Positions 21,601-33,600 of a stretch of 64,000 nucleotides of DNA are shown one piece after another (within the stretch, counting starts at the first letter, position 1; every line of letters starts with the position of its first letter). A program made the translations under genes and the position numbers. The stretch is from contig NMRB01000016.1 in the NCBI GenBank assembly GCA_002633025.1, positions 419,453 through 483,452 on the forward strand, given 5' to 3'. The stretch comes from Notospermus geniculatus (taxonomy: Eukaryota > Nemertea > Pilidiophora > Heteronemertea > Lineidae). Under the pieces are notes generated by a model. The model saw nothing but the letters and a program-made list of their open reading frames with translations. It searched no databases and was not told the DNA's origin.

Positions 21601-24600
21601 CCATGTTTGCCTGTTTTCTGACACACGTATGCAAATGAGCAATAAAAACTCGTAACGTTGCGGGAGTCTCTAAAAATAGATGATGACTCATGGCGCGACC
21701 GTTGACCAATCACAGTTGACCAATCACATGCTGAGTTGGCGTTCAAAATGCCTGTCGTAGTAGTGAAGCGAGAACTACGACAGCGGACCAGTCTACTCCC
21801 CGGCATGATTTCCGATCTCGCTGACATGAATTTATGGCTGTACTACCAGCGTTGAGCGCATGTCAGTATAAGGTGATGTCACAGACATGAATTAGTGGTG
21901 TGCTGTCAGCTTTAGGAGCTATGTCATTGAGGTGATCTCATTGAGATGATCCGCTCACAGACTGGACATGAATTTGCATGTATCCTACCAGCTTAACGCC
22001 TGCCGCACCCCACACTGGAGCTATCTGCTGAGCAAAAAGTCATTCGAGACCGTTTGCTCAGCAGGTAACTCACCGAAAAATACACGCACACGCGAGCTTT
22101 CTGCCTCGCGAGGCAAAAAATTCACCGAAATTACGCGCACACGCGAGCTATCTGCTGAGAAAAAAACGGTCTCGAATGACTTTTTGCTCAGCAGATAGCT
22201 CCGGTGTGCGGCGGGCTTTAGCAGTGACAAATATTGTCCTCTTCCTCTTGCAGTTTCTTCATCATCCTGAGTGGTAAGGTAGCCATCTACATCAACAATG
22301 CACTCGCAGACGAAGACAACCTCACCGGGACTGTTGAAGAAGAAGATGGAGAGAAGAAAGAACTCCCTGGAGAGGAAAAGAAGAAGAAGAAATTGGACCG
22401 CTCGAAGTTTGGAAATTACATTGCTCAAATCGGTAGGTGACCTAACGCCATCGATACCTGCAAGAGATTGGTAAACAACTGACAAATCGTAGACGCGGAG
22501 AGCAGAGTGGTGTTCGACGACTGACAGCACAGTGGTTTTCAACAACTAGAGGTCCAGTGGCTTAGCTTTCGACGTCAGTGGTTTTGACTTCGTTTGGAAG
22601 TATAGTGGTATTAGAAGTACAGCGTTTTTCGACGACTGAAAGTACAATGGTATTAGAATTCGACGACTGAAAATACAGCGGTGTTTGAAGTACAACGGTT
22701 TTCTATGACTGGCAAAACAGTGGTCTTAATAGTTTTCTTCAACACGTTCCATTTTTCTTCCAGATGCAGGGAAAAGCTTCGGCGAGTTGGCGCTCATCAG
22801 CAAAACCTGCGTCCGTAACGCATCCATCATTGCTGATGAAGTCACAGACTTGTTGGTCGTCAATAGAGACCTTTATAATCGATCCCTCAGGGCAGCTCAG
22901 ATAGCCGAATTCGAAGAGAAAAATAAATTTGTCACGGAGAATCCACTATTTACGAATTGGCAGGCGAAATTCAAACGACAGATGGCCATGAGTATCGTGA
23001 AGCAGAAAATACCGTACGACGGTTGCATCGTAAAACAGGGGGATCCCGTGGTTGGCCTTTTCTTTGTGTTGAAGTAAGTAAGCAATGGTGCCCCCATGTC
23101 GAGTTCTTCCTGGAGAGGAAAAGAAGAAGAAGAAATTGGACCGCTCGAAGTTTGGAAATTACATTGCTCAAATCGGTAGGTGACCTAACGCCATCGATAC
23201 ATGCAAGAGATTGGTAAACAACTGACAAATCGTAGACGCGGAGAGTAGAGTGGTGTTCGACGACTGACAGCACAGTGGTTTTCAACAACTAGAGGTCCAG
23301 TGGCTTAGCTTTCGACGTACCAATGGTTTTGACTTCGTTTGGAAGTACATGTATAGTGGTATTAGAAGTACAGCGTTTTTCGACGACTGAAAGTACAATG
23401 GTATTAGAATTCGACGACTGAAAATACAGCGGTGTTTGAAGTACAACGGTTTTCGATGACTGGCAAAACAGTGACCTTAGTTTTCTTCAACACGTTCCAT
23501 TTTTCTTCCAGATGCAGGGAAAAGTTTCGGCGAGTTGGCGCTCATCAGCAAAACGTGCGTCCGTAACGCATCCATTATTGCTGATGAAGTCACAGACTTG
23601 TTGGTCGTCAATAGAGACCTTTATAATCGATCCCTCAGGGCAGCTCAGATAGCCGAATTCGAAGAGAAAAATAAATTTGTCACGGAGAATCCACTATTTA
23701 CGAATTGGCAGGCGAAATTCAAACGGCAGATGGCCATGAGTATCGTGAAGCAGAAAATACCATACGACGGTTGCATCGTAAAACAGGGGGATCCCGTGGT
23801 TGGCCTTTTCTTTGTGTTGAAGTAAGTAAGCAATGGTGCCCCCATGTCGAGTTCTTCACGGCATTACTGTAGCCTATCTGCAATATGAATTTGTGAGGAT
23901 TGAGCAATAATTAGCAAACGTGTCAAGTGAAAGTTTTCTGCCTTGTGAACCAAATTCTTCGCAGTTTTAGTCATTTTACGCATCAACTACGACAAAGTCA
24001 TCAATTATAGGTCGTATATTTGACTATCCCATCCAGTCTATGATTTTTGAATATTCTTTAGTGAACCCCAAGAAGGCTTTTGATCATTCACACACTGGGT
24101 TATTGGATTTGAATAATGTCATTTGGTGATTGAAATGTTGTGGGTCAACCGCGGATCGGTTAACACAAAAGATGTGACTAAAGCCTAAATCTGACATTTC
24201 TTCATTTCAAAGATATTTGGATTGCCTTTCTTAACTGTTTAGATCAGTTGGTACATTTTGAAAACAGTTATGGGTCAACTGAAGAAGCGGTTATTCTTGG
24301 TGAAGAGAAATGGTGTGACAGATTATGTCCGAATTCATGCACGTGTGGTTGTATCAATCGCCAGGCCTACTTCTATGACAGAATATAGGCTATCAAATTG
24401 GGACCTTACCGATCGAATTTCAAAAACCTATAATGCTAAAGCGAACCCATCGCACTGGGTCTGAAATCGTCCTTCATGCCGTTTTCTTGAACCTACTTTC
24501 TAATTGGGTTCAATACGAAAATCATTAGCAGAGAAGGTGAACATGATATCTGGCGTATAATATCACATAAGTATATGCTGTTGATGGACTGAATGCTAAA

Positions 24601-27600
24601 ACTGAATGTTACCGTGTCAAGGGCATATTACCTGGTGCTCAAGTACAAAGAACATAATCTCGCTATACAATCTCAAGAACGACCAATGGATGAAAAAATT
24701 AATATCGCTTTTGCAGTTTAGTGCATGGTGACATGTAGCGGCGTTATTGGTAGGCCTACTACCGCCATCATTGTTGCTTTCTCCGATTGTGTCAAGAGCA
24801 GCCCGCTTGATCGAGGCGTGTGTTTGTTATGGAGCCACCCTACACTCTTAGCCAAAAAGGTTCTTTAGGGGTTCTTTGTGCCACACCAGAGGAACCCCAA
24901 GGTTCTATATAGAACCTTCTGTAAAGAACCCAAAAGGGTGCCATGTAGAACCTTTCTGTCGCCAAAGAACCCATAAAGGTTCCAGTTAGAACCCTTTTCT
25001 GAGGGAAAGGTTCTATCTGGAACCTCTAGGGGTTCTTAAACAACCCGAGGGTTCTTAAATCAGAGGGTTCTCCTGGTGTGGCACCAAAGAACCTTTTCGG
25101 CTAAGAGTGTATTTTATTTTCCCAAGACTTGTATGGGATCCTCTGTCAACAAAGGGACCAACGCCCATTTCGGTGTCCAACATGGCTGCTGTGGCCACCA
25201 TCTTGGATTTTTGCATTTACGTCAGCGGTTTTGTGGCGCATGGCGGGAGAGTAATCACTGATAATTTAGCGTCGCTGTTGTTGATTTCAGAGGCCAGGCA
25301 AAGGTTATAGTCGACCCCAATCATCATGAAACTCAATATCCGCAGTTTTTTCCTGTTGAAGAATTTGAAACAAGTGAAAGAAACGAGGAACTTGAAGAAA
25401 TACTGTAAGTGTGTTTCACACACTGGGTTATTGGATTTGAATAATGTCATTTGGTGATTGAAATGTTGTGGGTCAACCGCGGATCGGTTAACACAAAAGA
25501 TGTGACAAAAGCCTAAATCTGACATTTCTTCATTTCAAAGATATTTGGATTGCCTTTCTTCTATTTAGATCAGTTGGTACATTTTGAAAACAGTTATGGG
25601 TCAACTGAAGAAGCGGTTATTCTTGGTGAAGAGAAATATGGTGTGACAGATTATGTCCGAATTCATGCACGTGTGGTTGCATCAATCGCCAGACCTACTT
25701 CTATGACAGAAATAGGCTATCAAAATGGGACCTTACCGATCGAAATTCAAAAACCTATAATGGTAGAGCGAACCCATCGCACTGGGTCTGAAATCGTCCT
25801 TCATGCCGTTTTCTTGAACCTACTTTCTAATTGGGTTCAATACGAAAATCATTAGCAGAGAAGGTGAACATGATATCTGGCGTATATTATCACATTAGTA
25901 TTGCTGTTGATGGAGTGAATGCTAAAACTGAATGTTACCGTGTCAAGGGCATATTACCTGGTGCTCAAGTATAAACAACATAATCTCGCTATACAATCTC
26001 AAGAACGACCAATGAATGAAAAATTAATATCGTTTTTGCAATGTAGTAGGCCTACATGGCGACATGTAGCGGCGATATTGGTACTACCGCCATCACTTGT
26101 TGCTTCCTTCGATTGTGTCAAGAGCAGCCCGCTTGATCGACGCGTGTGTTTGTTATGGAGACACCTATTTGATTTTCCCAAGATTTGTATGGGATCTTCT
26201 GTCAACAAAGGGACCAACGCCCATTTCGGTGTCCAAGATGGCTGCTGTGGCCACCATCTTAGATTTTTGCATTCACGTCAGCGCTTTTGTGGCGCATGGC
26301 GGGAGAGTAATCACTGATTACCCTAATTTAGCGTCGCTGTTGTTGATTTCAGAGGCCAGGCAAAGGTTATAGTCGACCCCAACCATCATGAAACTCAATA
26401 TCCGCAGTTTTTTCCTGTTGAAGAATTTGAAACAAGTGAAAGAAACGAGGAACTTGAAGAAATACTGTAAGTGTGCATAGACCTCATGTGGGTGACATTT
26501 TACATTGACGAAAAATATTTCCATTTCGTAAAAAATGTACGCATTTTGCACAGCAAAGGCCTTCCTCAAAGAAAATTTGTACATGAATGCCACGATTGCG
26601 TGGTATCTGATAATAGTGCGATAAACATCCAATTCTTCACACTGGTCAGATCCCCCGATGGCGACGGCGACACGTGTATACAAACGTGAAACAATTGCAA
26701 TGTAACGCTAACCAAAAATGGTATTACACAAAACGAACTAAGGTAACAACGGGTCTCCAGTCTTTCCAACAACACAAGACATTCGTGACAGATTCTACAG
26801 TTAGCGTCGGTCATACTGCCTGCACAACTTTGAGCAATGTTCAAATTTGTTTGAATTCACGCTGCAGGTCGAGAAGAAAGAAAGAAAAGTCAACGGTGCA
26901 GTCAGTTCCTGAAACGCCCCGTCCTCCTACAACTAGCAACCTCACAAAACGGAGAAAGGAAATCTCTGACCACAGACGGAGACACATGGAAGTGTCCGTG
27001 ATAGGCGAAAAAGAGATAATAGGTAACTGTCCTCAGAAAGAGCGCAGCCCACCAGCCGAATTGTTGTCGCAGAGTCCGTGATTCTGCACAGCTTTATACC
27101 GACCGAAATGGTGGACCGCAGTGTCCGTTTGTGGGAATGAGTTATGGGCATATTGTTCCCTGGTATTAAGCCATTATATGCAAAACACCGTCCGAGTATG
27201 TACTTGGTTTAGCTCCCATCTTGTGTAGTCGTAGTATAAGGTAAAGGTACGGCTGTAGGACTGATGAAGTGTAAAATTGGCCAGCTTGGGGAGACCGTCG
27301 GGTTTTACAGATGATGATGCAGCTCCTAAATTATAGTAGAAAATTTCCGTATGTTCCAGGTGACGTAGAGTTAAGCCTCGATCTTCCAACGTATGCCTTT
27401 ACCATCCACTGTATTCAAGACACAGAAGTGTTCTCCCTTGATTTGAAAAACTACGAGCGTCTGGTGACGAGAAAAAACCCGTGGAGTATACAGCGGATGA
27501 AAAGTATGGTAGCCATCAAGCTTCACTGCCGAATAGTTCGGCTAGACAACACTGTCCCCATCCTAAACGCCTTGTTGCACAAGCTCGACGAGGAAACGGC

Positions 27601-30600
27601 GGCGAAGATAAAACAGCAGCAGCCACAGATGATATCCTCCAAGGAAAAACTCTCACCGGCAGACGAAATGAACCAATTCATTCCTCAGCGAGGACCTGTG
27701 ATTGATATATTTGGCCCTGGGACTGTGTTTTATAGGAATAGGATGCGAGAAAAAGCGAAGAAGGACGCTAAGTCGAAGCGAATGTTTGGTGCTCATTCGT
27801 GGGATATGTTGGCCTTGAAGGCTGCGGCATCAACGATCCTTCCACCTCGGCCGGTCAACGGACAGACGGCCAACAATGAGGAGGGGGTATCGGCAGACGC
27901 GTTACCAAAATTAGTGCAGTTAGTTTGTAATTATTCTGAAGATGGTAAAAATAGGTTAGACAATCAACAGGATAGCTTGATCAGCAGTAGTGCCTTCTTG
28001 ACAGAAGGACAATACACACATAGCAGGGATTCCCAAGGAGAGGACTATGAAACCAGTGATATTGCCCTCAGTACGCTTGAGGCTCGTATGAAACGTTGGC
28101 ACACTTTGGTTGATAAGATCGAGTCTTCAATGGTGATGTCGGTGGATGATGCTGTAAACATGCCTTTGCATCATCATCATCATTATCATCATCCAACGTC
28201 AGAAACACGAGTGGTGCAACTTTACAGGTTTAAAAGGGATGTAAGTATCATTTTCGTACATAGATCGTTGCTGCCTGTCGCCATCTTGGCTTCCTGCAAA
28301 AGCAACAGATGTCCATCACTTTGCGCATGTCCACTGTCTGTTAGTATAGGCAAACACACGAGGCTGTACAAGTAGACTACATGTACCTTGGCAAGGTTTC
28401 GTCGCCCTTGTCTCGGGGGCAACTTTCTGCCTGCTTGTCAAACCCGTTACGGACTTGAGATACATGTACATGCTTTCAGTTGCATGAATTGTCGATAGAT
28501 GGCTCAACCAATGACATCGATATCATGACAAATTTCAAATCTTCCGCTGCAGGAAAAGAAGAAAATCTCACCGGGTAAGAAAATTTTCGTTCGAAAAAGA
28601 AGAACTAGACTTCCGGTGTCGGCGAACGCGCACCGGCGGTTTGCCGCTTCGGATGACGAGGCAGATGGGCGGAGGAATCGTACTGAGAACGGACCCATGC
28701 GGACGGCGATGTCGGAAGGACACGGGAGTCAACCGTCCGATACGGATGGTGAAACTGGTAAGAAATATTCGCCGTCGGACAATTATTTTTCAGTCCGTCG
28801 TTTCAGAACCTTCATATTCTTTTTGGCGGTGGGGGTACAAATTACACTGTGAGTACATGTAATCAGGTAATCAGTGGTTCTTAGCACTCTCCCTCCGTCA
28901 CCGCAAACTGTGTGCGGTGATGAAGTTGGGGAGCAGCGCTACGCTAACTGTACTTGACCAAATAACTGCATGCCGATGTGTTCTGTCAAAATGGTGCTGA
29001 CTGAGATATACCGTGGTTTCACCTCAACGTAGTCAACGTGAAGCATGAACGCCTTGGCCAGCCTCGCCAATCAAATGCCCGGTTGTTCAGCCTTGGCTTA
29101 AGCCAGAGTTGGGTCGATCCCGACATAAGCGTGGCTTAGGCCAGACTTATATTTCACAGCGCGTTGCGCAGGTTGGGCTTCAAACACAAGCCAAGCTTAA
29201 GCCTTTCTTATAATAAACCTGGCTGTGGGGTTTATTTTTCAGTCCTTCGTTTCAGAACCTTCATATTCTTTTTGGCGGTGGGGGTACAAATTACACTGTG
29301 AGTACATGTAATCAGGTAATCAGTGGTTCTTAGCACTCTCCCTCCGTCACCGCAAACTGTGTGCGGTGATGAAGTTGGGGAGCAGCGCTACGCTACTGTA
29401 CTTGAAGGGCCTGTCACACTGAAATAGTTCACAAAACGTCCTGCCCCGTCCTAAAAAAATCGTAACACGGGCTAGAACGTGTAACCCTTGGCCAAGTAAT
29501 GCTTCGATGTTCTAAGAGCACCCGTCCCGTCCATGAAGTTCGTAAAAAGACTGTAAAAAGTTGCCACTACGTCCACTCCGTTCGCAGACAGTGCCCGTTC
29601 GGCAAAATTTTCAGGAACGTACTGAGAACTAGCTCAGTGTGATGGGGGTATTACCAAATAACTGCATGCCGATGTGTTCTGTCAAAATGGTGCTGACTGA
29701 GATCTATATACCGTGGTTTCACCTCAACGTAGTCAACGTGAAGCATGAACGCCTTGGCCAGCCTCACCAATCAAAGATTACTGAACCGACTTGCTTTCAG
29801 AGAGGGAGAGAGTAATGACTGCTGGCTTATCAATTCAAAAACTGAGAATAAACGAACAGAATGTAATCCCTTGTGATTCGATGATGCCCTAAAATGGCAT
29901 GTCATTGGTCAACGAATGCATGTGTGTTTACAAGGAGCTTGGCTTGAATATTATTGAGTGACCGATTAGATGTGAAAGTACGGTATGTCCGTCGAAAGAT
30001 CAAGTGACTGAACCCTATAAATGTATATGCCCACACTAGTCTCTGGCTTGTCTACTGCAGACAAAAGCTGAAGCAACAAACTTGTGTTTTGTTTAGGTTC
30101 GCTGCCGATCTTACAAACACACTTCTTGTCATCACAACATATCCGTGAAGGAGACCTTAATACGAACTTCATGATGACGTCACCAGTATCTGTAAGGATG
30201 ACGTAATCAGTTTGTGTGTCGATTCTCTAATATCTGTTCACCACATTTTCTACCATCTTTCGAATGATAAGTGTTCTCATACTTACGAAGGTCAACATTA
30301 TCAATGTTGTTTACATTTTGCCATGGGACCCTAATTTCTGTCAGTCCCTGTATCTTTCGACACCTTGTTTTTCACGACATTTCAATTTGACCACGCTATA
30401 CGCCTGATATTTGTGTTTTGTGACCTTTTTTCCTATCCTAACCTACTGATATACTTGCAATGGTGATGGCCGGCGTTACTAATACCAGAAAGTGCTTGTT
30501 CATTTGCAAATATCACATCCCAACTCGACTGAGTTTATTTGCAAAGTACCCGAGTACCCTCTGAGCTTCCGTGCGCAGCCTTGGGGAGGTTACGGGATGA

Positions 30601-33600
30601 TTAGATTCACTAACTCATCGTTTCGGCGACCCACGCCATCTTGGTTACCATGAGATTTCGCGCATGTGCATTTATCTGGTAGGCAGCGAAAGCATTTGAT
30701 TGGTCGAGCGAATTTGCCTACCATTAGTGCGGATGCACGAGTTTCCACGAAATCCTGTCGAAACCAAGATGGCGGGGACGTCGAAACGAAGTTACACCTC
30801 AAAAGAATCCCACTCAAATTATCACATTATACTATTTCCAAACGATTGACGATCTTTTGAACATTTCTGTTTCAAATAACCAAAGATTGGTGTCGATTCG
30901 AAGCTCGGAAACCTACTAAAAACTTCGGCATTATCTCTGCGCTGACACAAACCGATTTTTTGACAGAGGTGTAATTCTTTTGCTACTTTTTCGTTCGGCC
31001 ATCGCCTTCCACCCTGCTGATCCTCCTGATCTCCTTGCAGACGACGAACAGAAAGCTCGGCTATCCACCAGCAAGCTTTCTCCCTCATCACTCCAACCAA
31101 GAAGCACCTACTTAGGCTTAGGAAGGTAGGCTCCATCTGGTCGTTCGCATGCACGCTTCGGCTCAGGACCATCTTAAAGTGCGTACGCGTCGTCTCCATA
31201 AAAAAAATGAAGCTGCATGTTGTGGAAATTCAAACGACAGATGATAAATTATTGAAGTCGTTTGCCATGTCTGTGACGGCCACCCGCCATCTTGGATTTC
31301 TATGTAGATTCGATGCGTGTGCACTAATCTGGTAGGCAAATTCGGATCTCGTGAATCACATCACTGGCGAGGTTTCGGTTTGCGTGCCTTTACCAGCACG
31401 CACGAAATCTTCGCAGAATCCGAAGATGGCGGGAGGCCCGACGAAGTGATAATACAGTTGGCGCCGGCGAGGGGCCGACATGGTCTTTTGTGTGACCACA
31501 GGCGGGCCATGTTGCCCTTGGTTACTCTTGGTTACTCTTCGGACAACATGACGGCCAAGTATGCGACAATACATGTACATGTACTTTCTATCGCTAACAC
31601 GACGCGTATTGCTTACTTTTTGTGGCCCTGATGACATTCAGCTGAGCCTGCTAGCTTTGTTAGGCTTGAATCTTGCCTTGAGCAGAATATCTACGATACC
31701 TCTGTCGGCCCAGATCATTTTTGACATTTATGCACAGGTAGGACGTCAATGGTATGTGGATATTCTGTGCTTAGATGCATTGGATGGAGACCTTAGCTAG
31801 TTTCCTGCACGGTGACGTAGATCGAGGGTAAGGTGATACCCCCACTAGGTGGCGCACTTCAACAAAAGGTCAATGTCCCAACTTTACCCGTTTTGCTCAA
31901 CTATAAATTGTGACAACCAAAATCAACTTTTCTGGACCGAAGGCATCTTCGGTACAGTAAAGTCAATTTTGGAGGTGGTGCGTTTGACCAAGGCGGCACG
32001 TTTTACCAAAGCGACCATTTTGCGCCTTCGAATCCTCTATTCACGTCCCTAGTATTAGCCTACGGTAGTGCTTTTAGGTCTGCTGACATGTCACTTGACA
32101 TTCATATACCATTGCCAGTTACCATGGTTACGGTCGATGTTTTCTCAGCGTTCGGTTAGAAATTCTCTTAAATACTACGACATAAGTTCATAACGCCAAA
32201 CCACCGAATTGATTATATTCAAAGTATCGTTTTTACCCTTTTTGGAGATTATGGAAACCCTGAACGCTGGGCTGGTCGCCTGTAGCTAGCGCCGTCTTCA
32301 GGTGATCAGGGGTACTTAATGCTCACCGTCACCCCATACGGTATACCGTTTGAGTCCGGTGTCGGGTGAGGTAAGAGCAAGCACTAAGAATCCCTGATAA
32401 CCTTAAGATGCTACCTTCACCGTCTCCCTAGTATATGGAATTTAAGTTTCATCCAAAAATGTAGAAGTACTTTACCATCCTATTACCGGTACATGTAGTT
32501 CCATACTTAAACACGTCCAATACCCATGATTAATTGTTGTATATGTATATACTTCCCATAGGGATCTGCTGCTCATGTTAACCTGAACGCCTACGGTCAC
32601 AAAACACTGCTATATAACCTTCTAATGATGCACCCCCATGGATTCTTCAAATAACATAGCTTTTCATCATCCTGCTTTTTTCTTACTATCTTTTTTATGT
32701 TGTTTTGACTCTAGGACGTAAGGCGGTGGTCCTTCTACAATGAAACGATGACATCATAATAGCATGGACACCTGCATGATAACAGTAGCACTAGTTGTCA
32801 TGGGAACGGTTCGCCTGGTAACCCAAGCGTCCATGGACCATGGCAACCACGCGGCGCCCTTGGAAACGTACATGGTAACCAATGGAAACGGATGCTCCTG
32901 CTGAAATCTTACTTATTTTTTCCAACTTCGGAAGGCGGACAATGGGAAAATAACTTTCCATCGCACGTAGCTCCTATCTTACAAAAAGGATGTCCATTCC
33001 TTAACTTTTGGCCGAGATTTATTTTAAAATGTGCCTTATTCTTTCCAATTGTGGGTTTTTGGGTTGTACACCGAAATTACATGCACCTGATGGAAGAGGA
33101 GCAGATTCGTGCATGTGTGTGACGAAAGCCATGGATTGTTATTTATTGGGTAGTGCAATCGTGTGGGCTTCCTGTTCAATTTACAACAAAATTATGGTAG
33201 AACGCATCGAAACAGTTTCGTTTCATTACATGTACCCCCTGGGATTTTTTGCATTTGCTGATCGGGATGAGTGCAGACAGCTTGACTGTAATGGACTTGC
33301 ATATGATGAGCCTATAGACATGAAGACATATTAAGTCAGTGTGTGTGTCCTCAGCTTGTGAAGCGTGTCGCGCCCCTTCAAGTCGATGGAGATTAATATA
33401 TTGATGACCTATTGACAGGTCGCTATTTATGTGATTTACCGGTTTGTAGCCTACTTAATTTTATTAGTAAAGGTAACAAAAAAAGTATGTACATATCAAG
33501 GCCATGGAGTAATGTTTCATCTTGAGGGATTCCTTGGTTTCATGTAGCAAACTCATAATTCGTTACCCTCTTAAACTAAAGTCGGCCGATACCTCATAGT

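Larger units (their letters stand above)
19199..22253. other. Intron of CNBD2-like gene
   Basis: A 3-kb intron with a poly-C run near 19861 and two foldback elements at its 3' end (21535-21804 and 22001-22214). No additional exon is recognised. Confidence 0.6.

Noticed and set aside
22021-22545. Minus-strand 174-codon frame
   Set aside because: It lies across a foldback element and antisense to a coding exon of the CNBD2-like gene; no domain is seen.
28241-28375. Continuation of the long 27311-28375 frame past 28240
   Set aside because: A strong donor GTAAGT begins at 28241 and the next exon at 28553 fits; the codons after 28240 look like intron read-through.
31651-31738. Hydrophobic exon LSLLALLGLN..DIYAQ
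   Set aside because: Acceptor and donor are present, but its entry phase does not fit the preceding exon and it has no family resemblance; left only as a possibility.
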